DNA of 64,000 bases from Branchiostoma floridae (GCF_000003815.2 NC_049986.1:25249429-25313428); one strand, 5' to 3'. Positions 44,380 through 57,061 are shown, counted from the stretch's first letter. Program-made: numbers and translations. The notes: generated by a model from the sequence alone, not told the origin.

Positions 44380-47030
44380 TTAACGTTTATTCGTTCAGTT
44401 ACATTAATTCGTTTTTTCAAAAACAGGGAATCTACGGAGATACGGTAAATGCAACATCAGTAATAACCACAGGAATGCATAACCGAGAGACTCAAATGAA
44501 CAGAATATTATTCAAAAGGCTCCGATGACCACGCATTCGAAAAAAGCGAGGTCAAAAACGTACCGCCCCTTATTGTAATAGCCTGGCCACCTGATGGGAG
44601 GATTGCGTCATCGCGTTGTTTGCTGGAATAGATCGTTTTCACAGAACATTCGAAAACCGCTTCGCCACGCGTGGGCGCCATGTTGGATGATAACCTGGAT
44701 ATATAGAACACAGAACGGCGCTACCAAAGTTACTTGCGGCGGGTTCAAGTGCGTTGTTTTGTGTCCGTACTGTGAATGATATAGTGATGTAGCCTAGGCT
44801 AGATATCGGGACAGAGTTGCAATAATAGGTCTTGATCCATATGCTTTCAGAGAAAAGGCATTCGACGATCTAACGCTCTTGCCGATGGTTGAATACCCGG
44901 ACATCTGTTACCGCTACCCTGGGCGACTATGTAACGTTATGTACACTCCTATCATATAGGCTGCGCACGGAGGACTAGACTAGCTACAGCCCTATACAGC
45001 GGAGTTTGCGTTATACAGTCTACCCCAGTATCCAGCTGCCCTCACTATCCACTTGCCTCACAAGGGGCAAGATGTGGTGCTTCTCCAACTCTGACTCCGT
45101 ATGAATGGTTTTCTACCCCGGTCAAAACTGAGCTACGGCGTGCTTCAGCCAACTACGACGTTGTTTGACAAGGCGCGACGTAATTTGGAGAACTCACGCG
45201 TAGTTCACCCAACGAGCTTCATACGACGTGTCTTTCGGCCTGAGGTACTGTCTGACTCAACTACTTCGTAAGTAACCATAGCCTGACTAAAAACGCTCTC
45301 CTAGCCCGACAGTTTCCGTCCCCCTCAATAAACCCAGCCAGTGAGAGATTTTGTAAACACGCCTAGTGCAAAATGTAACAACCCAAACTGCGTATTTTCA
45401 GCCATACTGCGACAAAGTTGGACTACAACGTCTTAACCCCACCAACTTGTACATAACCTCGACACCGTAACGTTATTGTATTCTCCCCCAATACGCTAAA
45501 CTGAGAACAACATAAACATTCGATTGTATCGCCATTATGAAAACCAGAAGAATTCGCTGAGGCTAAGGTTTGGTCGTTACATATTTTCTACAATAATAGC
45601 TACGCATATGTGTGGTACCTTGCATGCTATGAAGCTTTTCAAACCCTGCTCACTGCGACAGAAGGCAACATTCATTTCCTCAACTAGAACCTACACAGTA
45701 AATATATTCCCACCTGTGAGACACAGTTGTTGACAAAGTTTGAGATCTTTAAGCTTGCAGTGCTGACCTGCCCCTGTCACACCCTGTCTGAAGATGTTGT
45801 CTAACCGGTTAACCTGTCACTACACATGACTTGACTTGAGGTAAAAGTTCAACCTCTGACGTGGGAAACGTAACGGGAGGTGCCCCAACACGGTACGCTT
45901 TTTCTTGCGCTCAAACTCATGGCGCTCCATCGCTAGTTGCCTGAGAGTGGTCAAATTTTGATGACTGAATTTTTTACTCATAGATTTGAACAACATACTT
46001 GAATAAGAAATGCATTCATGTGGTTCATGAACCTTTCGCGCTGCGTGTTACAAGTGGCAAACACTGAGAGACAATTTCGTGTATGTAACCTTCCAATTTT
46101 GTGCTACGCTGGACAGTGTGCCTAACTCGGTACGCTTTTTTTACATTTTGCTCTCTTCAGAAGTAAGTGGTAAATCCAAGTACACAGAAAAAAAATTAAT
46201 AGTATGATATTTTAGCTTTCTTTTGACAGTAAAATCGTGACTGTATGTACTTCTTGTCTCACATGAGGAAGGCTGTACCTAGAACAATCAAGCTGATGTT
46301 TTACGGGCAATGGGCTGAATGCACTGATTGTGAATGCCCGACTAAAAAAACTATTACGAAAAAACGACACCGCCAACATCAACAAAACTCTGTCTGATTA
46401 TATGAAAATATCATCTACATCTCTCTGTCAAGTCTTATTTTCATAGACAGCACGAATCATTTGTTACAGTCAAATCTTTGGAGCGTTCTCTAGTCTGCCA
46501 CCTTCACGGCCACACTCCCTTGGGAGTACAATGGTGGCAATGTTTATGTCGCTTCCTTTTGGTTGTTTTTCTACTCAACAAACATTTGAAGACCCATATC
46601 CATAGTGTTTTATGGAGCTTTATTTATGTGTATCATGGCAGTTGTGTGACTGCTTGGATGAGTTCGTATAGTTAGCGACACGAGCCGCCAATACGCAGAG
46701 GCCGGTGACCGCAGTGATTCAGCACTGTCAACATTACTGTTAGAATTCTGCTCTTAAAAAAACATGAAGTAAATATGTTAAAGTATACTTGGAATGCAAA
46801 TTAAAGTTGTGTGCATGGACTTGGTTTATTTACCTTTGTAATCAGCATAGTCAGTGGCAACAAACACGGTGTACTTATGGATAATAAGATCAGCAAAAAA
46901 TCCGTACCGTCTTACGACGGGGACCGTCTTAGGGCGGCCCCCGTTATATGCTCATTGTGCAAATAACTAGAATAACGAAATGTAGATGGGCCGTATTCCA
47001 TGAAATGACTCTTAAACTATTTTACTCCAA
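44380..47030. other. Non-coding, no gene recognised
   Basis: About 2.65 kb without a convincing exon, domain or repeat on either strand. A small GC hairpin (CCGTCTTACGACGGGG...CCGTCTTAGGGCGG) lies near 46908-46940. Confidence 0.55.
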
Positions 47031-47033
47031 AGG

Positions 47034-47160
47034 AGAGTGCTATTTTCTAAAAGACCACGTCTTTACGCACAAAAAAAACCGACTAAATTTGTAGGAGAGT
47101 ACTATTTTCTAAAAGACCACGTCTTTACGTACAAAAAAAACGACTAAATTTGTAACAATT
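47034..47160. repeat. Two-copy 63-bp tandem repeat
   Basis: AGT(G/A)CTATTTTCTAAAAGACC...CGACTAAATTTGTA occurs twice in direct succession with three or four differences. Confidence 0.9.
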
Positions 47161-47164
47161 GATC

Positions 47165-48590
47165 ACAGATGAGCAAACTCCGCACGGGGACCCATGTTGG
47201 CGGGCCGCTAGAATAGTGATTCAATCGAGTTAAAAAGGGATAACTGTGTTGTTAGATAGAAACGGCGAGTACGCTGTACCCGGTGTTCATGGAACTCGCA
47301 GTTAGCGCATCGAACAACCAGCCCATTTGTAAATAATAAAAAAAAACTTCTTTCCATGTACGGGCCCACCACGTGCAACACACAGTCGTGTGGAGATCGA
47401 GCAGCTTATCATCCAACATGGCCGTTCGAACGTTCGAACGCGACTGTGACGTCACATGAAAACGATCTATTGTAGAGATCTATCACATCCCCTTCCAGTT
47501 CACAATTATCATGCACAAGATAACTCAAGAAAGTTTGTTTTGCTAACCAGTAATTGGACTCAAAGTGTGATCAATTGTCGAAAACCGTCTCTTTGTTGCC
47601 ACAACCTGCCGCGCACGATCGAACGTCGCCATGTTTTTTTCCCAGAAACCTATGGTCGCAAGCGCGGGAAAAGATTGGATGACGACATTACTAGGTATTT
47701 CTTAAACTTACCTTTAATAGCTCACTAACTCGCCTTTCTCTCTTAGATCATTAAGCAGCCATCTATTAAACATTTTATGCACCACCAGAATGGAAATGAT
47801 ATTGAACATCGACAAATTAATTGATTTTACTCTGGTCCCCTTTTTTCAAAATGTGAAAGTCCCAAGCCAGGCGTAGCGTTAAACTGTTGCAAATACGGCC
47901 TAGGTCTTGAAGACGATACCAACAGTCTTAGTACGGTTATGGCACATCGATAACAAGATTTGCACTGCATATTTGTCGACCATAAGTCTGACAGCAATGT
48001 TTTATATCATTTATTGTGGAATCTTTCGTTCTTTGAACCAGGGCATTGACAACAGTGATATATCAGACATCACACCCCTTCATCTGTTTAGTGTTGCTAG
48101 CCGCCGGAATAGACCTTTGACACAGATATATCGGGTTACGTATACATTTTGCCGTGGAGAGGGTGCAAAACACTGTACAGATAGTTGTACTGCAAACTGA
48201 TGATTACCCGCTTGGAAATAGTCGCAGCACGCCGTTCAAGTTGCAACGAAAGGTGCATAAGTTTCATGGAACGCTGCGGTATGGCGCCAGGATCGATTTC
48301 ACATGACGTTCTACTGACCCCAAAACTTCATTTTTTTTTTCCAACGCGCTACTGCGTGCGATGTGATACTCAGCGGTAGGTGTCAGGATGTTTTTGTTGC
48401 CTGAATAAGTTTGAAATCTAGAGCACTCCATTCATGTCAAGAAAGGAACAATAGCTTCAGCATAAGGTAATTAGCTGCGGACAAACATAACGAGCGCGGT
48501 CATTGTCAACGCAACGCGCCGGTGTTTTCAAATTGAGATATTTTCATATTAGCATGGCAGGAGAGAAAATATATCGTGGATGGGATGAGT
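47165..48590. other. Non-coding, no gene recognised
   Basis: Contains a short palindrome CGTTCGAACGTTCGAACG at 47426-47443, otherwise ordinary intergenic-looking sequence. Confidence 0.55.
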
Positions 48591-48596
48591 GACAAA

Positions 48597-48828
48597 GGTA
48601 AACAACGATATGTTTATTGCAAGCTCTTGCCCGAGGGCTAATTGCAGGTACAAACAACATATAAAATAAGGAAAATACAAAGGTGCTAGGAACTACATTC
48701 TATGACTATGCTATGCTAGTGTACATTATACTGGTTTTGTTGGGTTTGACTTCTTCTCTTTAGGCAGTGGAAGACGAATTTACCCACTTCTTTTATAATG
48801 TGTGGGTTCTTTGATTTTAATAGTAGGG
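48597..48828 (-). mobile_element. LINE 3' end fragment (family A), second copy
   Basis: The minus strand encodes KNPHIIKEVGKF then HCLKRRSQTQQ, followed by a 3'UTR with AGCCCTCGGGCAAGAGC and a short tail. It matches the fragment at 28283-28735. Its 5' side is cut by the assembly gap, so more of the element may lie in the gap. Confidence 0.75.
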
Positions 48829-48928
48829 NNNNNNNNNNNNNNNNNNNNNNNNNNNNNNNNNNNNNNNNNNNNNNNNNNNNNNNNNNNNNNNNNNNNNNNN
48901 NNNNNNNNNNNNNNNNNNNNNNNNNNNN
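48829..48928. other. Assembly gap (100 N)
   Basis: Exactly 100 N, the conventional placeholder for a gap of unknown size. Sequence order across it is not proven by this window. Confidence 0.99.
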
Positions 48929-49183
48929 GTGGCGCTGAGTTTTCCATGCCGTTTACGCAGCGAAACGTTGATGCGTCGGTAGACACGTGAGTTCCCTGGA
49001 GGAACCTTCTAACACATTAACGGTGTAATCGTCCAACCAACCGAGCATTTCCGCTCTCGTCAGGCACATCCTCCCCCTTTTGTCCAATAGCAAAGGCCAT
49101 TACACAGATTTGATAGCTTAATGCGCTGCTAGTGTATGAAGTTCTCGAGGGGGGGGTGACTATCTAGAGACACCTAGAGAGAC

Positions 49184-49628
49184 GTGTATGTGTGGGTATG
49201 GGTGGGAATGGGTGGGAATGGGTCGGAATGGGTTGTTAATGGCTGGGTATTGGTGGGAATGGGTGGGTATTGGGTGGAATGGGCGGGTATTGGTGGTAAT
49301 GGGTGGGTATTGGTGGTAATGGGTGGGTATTGGTGGGAATGGGTGGGAATGGGGGTACGTGGTGGGAATGGGTGGGTAGTGGTGGGAATGGGTGGGTATT
49401 GGTGGGAATGGGTGGGAATGGGTGGGTAGTGGTGGGAATGGGTGGGTAGTGGTGGGAATGGGTGGGTATTGGTGGGAATGTGTGGTAATGGGTGGGTATT
49501 GGTTGGAATGGGTGGGTATTGGTGGGAATGGGTTGTTAATGGCTGGGTATTGGTGGGAATGGGTGGGTATTGGTGGGAATGGGTGGGTATTGGTGGGAAT
49601 GGGTGGGTATTGGTGGTAATGGGTGGGA
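49184..49628. repeat. G-rich minisatellite GGTGGGAATGGGTGGGTATT, left part
   Basis: Degenerate 10/20-bp units of GGTGGGAATG and GGTGGGTATT on the plus strand with GGGTGGG every ~10 bases. Strong G-quadruplex potential on plus. It continues after the TIR element at 50280. Confidence 0.95.
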
Positions 49629-50279
49629 GGTTTCGAGACGACTCGGCACCTGAGACAACTCGGCCCTAGTCGACACCATACTTACTCGGCACATAACTTT
49701 TATATTTTGCACTCGAAGAATAATAATCCTATCATTCCGGCAGCATAAGAAGTGACATAAGAATGTACGAATCAATCTCACCCCACGAGGTAACGTTTTG
49801 GATACAAATTTTTAGGATACAAGATCCCCAAAACATGTTGCGGGCCGCGCCGGCGACGCCATTTTTTAGTTGTTATATCGGCGTTCTTTCACGATGTCAC
49901 TCTACTTCTCTTCTATATCACCGTGTTTGCAAGTTAGTACAAATGAAAATAGATGTAATAAGCAGTTCAATATATTTTGTTGGTCATAAATTACAACTGT
50001 TTGTAGGTTTCAAAAACGCGTTGAGATGACCGATCTGATATAGACAGAGCCTCGGCCGTTCAAAGTTAACGTACCTTGAAGTGACGTTCAGAGCCTCAAA
50101 ATGTCCGTAAATTGTGCCGACTGTATGACTTACAAGTTATCGCAGTGAGAGAAATGTTTTGCAGTTAAACATCTTGCATTTCTCACAAACCTTCACAATT
50201 TTATGTCATATTTTTGGTGCCAAGTTTTCCCACTTGGCTAGGTGCCGAGTCGTCCCAGGTGCCGAGTTGTCCTGATACC
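49629..50279. mobile_element. TIR element inserted in the G-rich minisatellite
   Basis: A 651-bp segment with inverted ends GGTTTCGAGACGACTCGGCACC and (complement) GGTATCAGGACAACTCGGCACC. Each end contains a second direct copy of the GACAACTCGG motif. The array resumes immediately on both sides with TGGGTGGGA, consistent with a 9-bp target duplication but ambiguous in a repeat. No transposase frame. Confidence 0.75.
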
Positions 50280-50450
50280 TGGGTGGGAATGGGTGGGAAT
50301 GGGTGGGTATGGGTGGGAATGGGTGGGTATGGGTGGGAATGGGTGGGTATGGGTGGGTATGGGTGTGTATTGGTGAGTATTGGTGGAAATGAGTGGGAAT
50401 GAGTGGATATGGGTGGGCAGTGATGGGAATAGGGGGTAGTGGTGGAAATG
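50280..50450. repeat. G-rich minisatellite, right part
   Basis: Same unit as at 49184-49628 (GGTGGGAATGGGTGGGTATG), decaying toward GTGATGGGAATAGGGGG. The same strand is G-rich in both parts, as expected for one array split by an insertion. Confidence 0.93.
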
Positions 50451-50459
50451 AATGGTGAC

Positions 50460-51560
50460 AGACAACGTAGTCAATAATGTACAAGGAGAAGCTGTATACA
50501 CGTTATACACCTTTATACATGTCTGTTGCATGAATGATGCTGGTACCGATAGTTGTGGCCACTGGGCGTTGTCTCTTTCCTTGACGCTTTCCATAGTTGT
50601 GACGGCATTCTCATTTGCATATATGTGACCGGAGACATGCGACCCACCCGGAAACAAATAAATGGCACTCCCACCCCACAGCGTTACCGAATCTCCCCCG
50701 ATAGGGTTCAGCGCCTCGCTGCCCACCCCGTAGAGACCCGTAGAAGATTTGAGCCCAACTTTTGCTCACAAAACTTATAATCTTTGATGTTTTTAAAGGC
50801 TACATTTCTAAACTATGTTTTCTACATAGTTCAGCTATTACGGGAACTAGAATATACCGTGGCTGACTGTTTAGATCGCTCATAAATGCTATCAAAACAT
50901 ACGATAACTATCAACCATCTGATCACTACAGTCTACACACCAGCAAAACAGCACAGTGCTGGAATCCCGCACTGAAGAGGGAAATTCAAACATCTTTGAT
51001 GTTTCTTACCTTCAAGAAATGGACTAAAGAAGTCTTAAACCCTCGCACGAGGAAGTCTTGAAAGTGTCTTGAGAACAAAAGTGGAAGGTGTGGTCTCGGC
51101 GTCTCTGACCTCACCGATCGTCGTGCAAATTCGCGGGTTCTTCGTATCGGACTGTGCAAGTTTCGGGCCGGATCACCGCGCGGAGGGATTTGTCACAAAC
51201 TTCAATCTAAGCCACGCCCCTTTTTAAACATGTGAGGTACCTCACTTCCGGGTTTCCACTAAATGAGCTGAAATAAGCGGTTTGGAATGTTTCTGATGAC
51301 AATGGTATGTACAGGAACACCTTAGGTACACAGAAGACCATACAATTCAATGTTTCTCTTCTGACAATGAAAACTGCGGGGTTCAACATAAGTTTGTGAT
51401 AGAAGGTGACGACAAGAAAAACGGGTTTGGAAACAGACACCTTGGTTTCATGATAACGATCTTCATGTACATCATGTAGACAGAAGAAAAATCTTATGAT
51501 AAAAATAACTATGAAATTTGTAAAGCGATAACACACTAGTTGAGAATAAACAGTCATAAA
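50460..51560. other. Non-coding; faint LINE-like relic near 50940-51060
   Basis: The plus strand encodes CWNPALKREIQTSLMFLTFK then KWTKEVL near 50960-51040, which resembles a LINE C-terminal block only weakly. The rest was not recognised. Confidence 0.3.
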
Positions 51561-51567
51561 TTAAGTA

Positions 51568-51965
51568 TAGTTCTATGCAAGAAGATACCACAATGTTCAC
51601 TGACCAAAGGTTTTGCCCATTTTGTCCAAAGTATAGTGAAAATGATGCTTTTCCACTTTGTCATAATGTCTTACGTAATAAGTCAATCTCATCTATTTGT
51701 TTAAGCACAACAGATTTCAAGAGATTCGCTACCACAAGCAGATTTTGTCATAACGCAAAAATAAGTAGATAAATAAAATATTGCTTTATTCATTAAAAAT
51801 ATATTGATGTCAGAGATTTACGTACGTTTAGCTTTTATTGTTTAATAAGTAGAATTCTAAGATTCTGTAGTTCTATGTTGTAGTTATTAGTTGATGTAAA
51901 GTCACTGTACTTTTCCAGTGAAGCTTCTTTGTATTATAATTATAGCTGCATTGTCACGTTATGTG
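51568..51965 (+). mobile_element. Degenerate LINE 3' end
   Basis: The plus strand encodes FTDQRFCPFCPKYSENDAF then LCHNVLRNK. Compare IDQRVCPFCPELIEDEYHF in the LINE at 33.7 kb. Frame and Cys/His pattern are decayed; a 3'UTR-like AT-rich tail follows. Confidence 0.55.
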
Positions 51966-51969
51966 CAAT

Positions 51970-53270
51970 CACGGTAGTAGCAAGTAGTAGTAGTGAAGTA
52001 GTATATATTGTCCGGCTGATTTTCTTGGTCAGATGATGCAATACATGTAACATGACACGTTGATGTGTACAGTGTTGAGCTTGGGGTATTCGATTGGTCA
52101 GAAGGAGCCCTCCCCCGCAAAAGGAATGGTTTGGAAACTTTTTCCTGGAAGAAGTCGATGGCGAGCATTCTCAGATGGCCAGGTAGTGCTCCGTGTTCAT
52201 TCATGTGGTCCAGTTCAGGGCGTGGGATCCGGTTACGTCATGTCTCGCCACACAGGTTAACTTCCTTGAAATGCCAAGATTTGATAAGTTACCACATGAG
52301 CTGAGTCATCCCTGTTCTTTGTTCATAGTTGTTACCATAGCAACAGTAACCATGGCAACAGTACAAGTGGCCCAGATTCCCGATCTCACCAGACAGACAA
52401 CAGACCAGAGTTGACTGGCATGGCCAGCTCTCAAAAGCACCGTGTGCTTTGGTCTGGGCACCACCCTAGCATTCACCAGGTCTTCTTACAGGTGTATGGA
52501 TCGTAGAATTCGGCAGTTAAAGGAATAATTGACCGGGAGGGTCAGTCCAGTGCGGCAACTCAAACCCTTTTGTAGTAAAACTACCCCGGCAAATTATTCC
52601 TTCTTTTAGCCAGCGTAGTCAGTAATGTAGATACTAGTATCATCCTCCGTTGCTTCCCCTGGCTCGCCCCTTTTAATTGTTTAGGCCATGTTGATTTGAT
52701 TATACCCAAACTGATGCGAGCATGCGAAGAAAAAAAAGGTTGGCCCCTCAAAAAGTTGCCTTCATTTTGAAACCTAAGTTGTTAGGAAGGTTGAACATAT
52801 GACCTCACAAAAAGAATGTGGTATACAGAACAATAGATTCTTTATTTTTGTTTTGGGGCGTTTTTGTCGGGCTTTCTGTTTTGTACCGTGTTTTTTTTTT
52901 TCATGTAAAAAATGTCAAAAATTAACAAAAACACATAAAAAACAGCCGGAGGCGAACCTCTGCTTGGAGAAAGATAGAAAACGGTAGCGCTAGGAAAAAC
53001 GTGACAAATTTAACCTCCCAACATCTGCTTGAAGTTTGAAATGAGCTTTCTGAGAAGGCCGACCGACCTTGGGAAAACCCCTTCACGTTTACACAATAAC
53101 AACTGTAAACACCGTCGAGCAGACACATTGACTTTTGTACTCACTTCGAGTCAATACAGGACCCATTAAGTGACGCAGGTGTCAAGGCGGTAGGGTTGGG
53201 CTAGGTTAAATATTCACAAGGGTCTAGCAAGTCGATACATGTTATGCAGTAAGCATGTTAACACCATCAA
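51970..53270. other. Non-coding; one unidentified minus-strand frame
   Basis: A minus-strand frame at 52204-51959 (MNEHGALPGHLRMLAIDFFQ start) is open for 81 codons but has no recognised domain or partner exon. GTTACCATAGCAACAGTAACCATGGCAAC near 52330 is a GTTACCATGGCAAC-type X-box-like repeat. Confidence 0.3.
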
Positions 53271-53279
53271 GGTGTACAC

Positions 53280-53712
53280 TAGGGGTGGCTACCGGCACAG
53301 AAAATTCAGGTCCAGGTCCGGTTCAGGTCCAAAGGATCAGGTCCAGGTCCGGACCTGAACCTGGACCTGATTCAGTATGACTCATACCAATGGTCCATTT
53401 CACTACAAAGAAATCTGTTTGGTGGAGCATTTGACTTACACTGGCGTTTTAAAATCCTACAACGCTAACTGCACCTCTGCGATTGGCCTTAAAACTTGGT
53501 AGAAATTACTATAAATTCTACTCTACTTCACTCTTGCTATTTTCTTCCACCTGCAAGCGCCAAAACGTGTGAATGCCTGATAAAATAATCTTTTAATTTT
53601 CTAATCGGTCCACCATCCGGTCCACCTAATTTTTTCAGGTCCGGTTTTCCTGGACCGGTCCAATAAGAAAAAACGGTTTTGTACCGGTACGATGTACCGA
53701 TACCCAGCCCTA
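53280..53712. mobile_element. hAT-type MITE with 8-bp target duplication
   Basis: A 433-bp element with ends TAGGGGTGGCTACCGGCAC and (complement) TAGGGCTGGGTATCGGTAC, flanked on both sides by GTGTACAC (53272-53279 and 53713-53720). The 8-bp duplication and TAGGG(C/G)TGG ends fit hAT. The interior is rich in GGTCCAGGTCC repeats. No transposase. It lies within a diverged ~600-bp-offset duplication (53120-53250 and 53721-53885). Confidence 0.85.
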
Positions 53713-53889
53713 GTGTACACACTTCGAATCAATATAGAAACAATGAACTGACGCAGGTATGTGTCAAGAGAAATGTCAAGCTAATTGTGGATCCAAAGCC
53801 AAGTCAAGGCGGTAAATTAGGTAGGACCAGGTCAAATATTTACCAGGCGTCTAGCCGGGTGAGCCAAGTTATGCAATAAAAGGCACGGG

Positions 53890-55090
53890 TATGTATTTTG
53901 ACCAGAGGTATGTGCATTACCTGATAACAATCTATTGATTATATTATCAATTTGACGTAACTGCGAATAAACGTAGGTAGCTGATTTCATGGTTTTATTG
54001 CTAGATCAAACTTGTTTATTTATATCATTAACATCCTGTGTAATTTTAAGTTACATATCTAATTAAATATTCATAATTTATGCTAATTTGATGACGTCAT
54101 GGGTCAAAATCCAAGATGGCGGACAATGTCATTTTCAACGATAAATGCGTGTTATTTTTTCTCAAATACCGTCAAAATCTTTTATTTTCTAACAAAACAC
54201 AATCACTTGATCATTTTTAGTCCATTTCTATTGGGTATTGGGGTTATATGTGGAAAAAATCGTATTTTAGAAAATTCAAGCTTGTCGATCCAAGTTGGCG
54301 GACAAATGACGTCATTTTCTGACGTCATATAGACGTCAATGTCATCGTCATTGGCAACAAAAGACTTGTTTTGTTCAATACATTTAAGTATAGGGGAAAT
54401 TTCATATTTAGACGATTTCAGCCCAAAATATGACCAGACCGGTCCCAGGAAGGCCCAAAAAGCGCGGTCTGGATAGGGTTAAGGCTACATAGGGGCAGTG
54501 GGTTGTTATCAACTGTGTCTGCACCGCATTAAAAGGCAGAGCCCAGCCCTCTCCTTCCACTTGCCTCCATAGCAGGCTCTCTGGGGCTGGCAGTCAAGCG
54601 ATCCAGTGCAAAAAGAAATGGCCAGCCAAAGCGTATTATGCGCCAAAAAAAAAAAGACGGAAAAAAGGCCTCTGAACAATAAATTGAAATGTTTCAGTCT
54701 CAAGAAGATATGACTTTATCTTCGTGCCACATTTCAAATCACTTCATAAATCATGAACCTGCATCAGCCTATAATGCTTATTAAGTTATAGTAATCACTT
54801 TTATTAAGTCGGAGATCACTTTTTGAGCCTTAACATTGCGTTTCAACATGTTTCAGAAGTGGTTACGGAACTATATATATACCGCAATATTCAGGAGGTC
54901 GGACCAAATCTCACAACCCATCTGCGAGTTTTAGTCCGCCCGTAAGAAATGGTCCCCATCTCACAATCTTCCATATATAGAGAATGATACAATCACCTTT
55001 ACGTCTTTTACCAGGAGGAGAACAAACTGACCCTTAACAGGCTATGACATATACCGACATGTAAATCTGCGTGTATTCTGAGATTACTCC
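53890..55090. other. Non-coding, no gene recognised
   Basis: Contains repeated TGACGTCAT motifs (CRE-like) at about 54090-54350 together with CCAAGATGGCGGAC and CCAAGTTGGCGGAC, suggesting a diverged short duplication. Confidence 0.45.
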
Positions 55091-55149
55091 CTTGTAACCA
55101 GGGTCGCAATCTGTGCTGAGTCACCCCTCCGTGCCAACCGGGCAAACTG

Positions 55150-55377
55150 TCGGATAGTTATTCATGTCAGTCTCGCAATGGCAATGCACTGTGAGATTGA
55201 CACAGGTATTGTCCCCGATTTAGCACGATAGGCCGGTCGGATACGTCTCCGCTTTGGACCGCCCACGGTGGAGAGGTTTTCTGGTGGGCTAGTTATCTTG
55301 TTGACAGACAGACAGACAGACAGACACACACACAAACGCTGGGTAAAATGTAACCTCCATGACATTTCATGGAGGTA
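55150..55377 (-). mobile_element. Helentron-like 5' end fragment with GACA repeat
   Basis: In minus sense it begins TACCTCCATGAAATGTCATG with the hairpin CCTCCATG/CATGGAGG, then a CA/(CTGT)n tract and GTCAACAAGATAACT. This is the same hairpin-microsatellite-AACT architecture as the elements at 43-44 kb, but a different subfamily. Confidence 0.6.
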
Positions 55378-55812
55378 AAAACTGCCAAGAAAATCATACC
55401 ATTTTCTGACAACCTCGTTTTCGGGTCATTCTAACCGTTGTATGTACAAAAGCTAACAATGGGCTAATCAAGCGTTTGAAATACATCTTAGCTTTTTTCT
55501 GTTCCTTCTATTTCATCTGTAGATCATTTTTACGATTGCAACATAGTCTAACGTTTGATTGACACGTGACAAGCGACAGGTTGCAGGGACTACCTTCTTC
55601 CTGTCCACAACTAAGTTAGCCCGGCGGAAGCGCACGGCGGTGAAGCGGTCCGCCCCATTTGTTTCCCCGAAGCCAGGAAGGAGGCGTGCTGTGGTGTGAC
55701 TCAATCTTTTTGATCGGACGCTGCAACTCAAGAAAGCAGAAGTTCTGTTCAGTTTTAGCCAAGACTTCGGAGGAAGAGGCCATAGTTTTAAGCCTTGCCA
55801 AGACGGGAGAAC

Positions 55813-55879
55813 ATGAGGGACAAAGCGGGAGTGGCCATTTTGCTGGCAGTGGTCGCCTCTGTTGTGCATGCACAGACAG
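55813..55879 (+). CDS. First coding exon of a secreted or membrane protein (partial)
   Basis: ATG at 55813 in fair context (AGAACATGAGG) opens MRDKAGVAILLAVVASVVHA then QT, a clear signal peptide with a VHA|Q cleavage site. It ends at a strong donor ACAG|GTGAGA in phase 1, the usual phase after signal-peptide exons in animal extracellular genes. About 200 bases of GC-richer sequence upstream could be 5'UTR. No further exon was recognised before 64 kb, so the product is unknown. Confidence 0.6.
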
Positions 55880-55884
55880 GTGAG

Positions 55885-56595
55885 AGTGAAAGTATTTGTT
55901 TGCCAAAATATTCAATTTCCGACGCCTTGGACGCTTTTGTTCCTATCCTACGTTATGCATACAACTGTACATACTTCTGTTTCAAACATACGTACGGTAG
56001 GGTGTGTAGGAATTTTGTGTACTAGGGAATTTTCGGATCTCAAATCGCCGGGAGGTTTGGTGATCTCTGGTCGGGAATTGTTCTCGCCCAGCGCGGCAAG
56101 GCGGTGAGGCGGCACCCGGAAATGAAAATCTTGACGAAGTGCAGAACTCTGTAATTTTATGACCGTAAAAATCTTTTTCGAGATTGTGTGTTTTTGAACA
56201 ATTGTGCGATTTTCTCGACCATCATGCGTGCATATTTTGATCGTAGTAGTGGAACGGATCCTCAAAATTTGTTTGTTGGTGGTCTCGGCTGGTTTGACAA
56301 GTTTGAGAACACTTGTTGGGGACATCTTGTCCTTGCAAGGATAGGGGGCAGTACGTTTCAGTAGCGGGGGTGGAGTGGGTGTTTCAAAAATTGCACATGG
56401 CGGAACAAAGTGCATTTAGGCCAACACTCATAAATTTTGTAACAGAAAAAAATTAAGTAAATGGATGTTTCAAATATTTCATTGCCAGATCTTAGACAAC
56501 TGCTAGATCTTAAATTAATTGAGACCCTGAACTAGATTCAGCCTGCTGGCTTCACATTAACCCTACAGCAAAGTATGCAACATTTCACGTAATAT
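55885..56595. other. Putative intron, nothing recognised
   Basis: Follows the donor at 55879. No exon or repeat was noticed. Confidence 0.5.
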
Positions 56596-56603
56596 CATGG
56601 GCG

Positions 56604-56720
56604 ATAGGCCATCGAGTTTTTGTTGAAATCGCTGTTGCTATCTTTGTACATATATATTCAACACACACTGTATACAGTAATGCCATACTGTGTACTCAGT
56701 CCATTGAATCAAATAATAAA
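56604..56720. mobile_element. Partial arm of the 57-58 kb fold-back element
   Basis: GGCGATAGGCCATCGAGTTT then TTGTTGAAATC matches the terminus of the element at 57062-58066. It is followed by CTGTGTACTCAGTCCA-like sequence. No second arm was found. Confidence 0.7.
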
Positions 56721-57061
56721 CAAGATGCTGAGCTTGAAAGACGCACTGTGTACACCGAGCTCCGTTTGCTGCGTCGTTCTAGATCACGGGGATAGTTCAC
56801 GCAAAGGCCGACGGGAGTAGAACAGTTCGCAGTTGGCTCGAACGCGTTCGCGAAGCCCTGCTCGAACCGATGAACCGCCGGCAACGGGGCTAACTTCACT
56901 AACTACATATAAATGACTGGGTAGGAAATGCTACCCAGCAAGAGTGTTACCAATAGGGGTGACCAGCAGGAAAAGTGAGTTAGAACCACGGTTCTATGGT
57001 GGATTTGGGACTTCTAGGCTTTTACGTGAGACTAGTTTTCTACGTGGCTGGTTTGACCAAA

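Noticed and set aside
49184-49669. Gly/Trp-rich repetitive frame
   Set aside because: Simple translation of the GGTGGGAATG minisatellite; interrupted by a transposon and lacking exon signals.
54090-54350. Clustered TGACGTCA motifs as a regulatory element
   Set aside because: They occur in a diverged short duplication with no nearby gene start, so no regulatory role can be supported.
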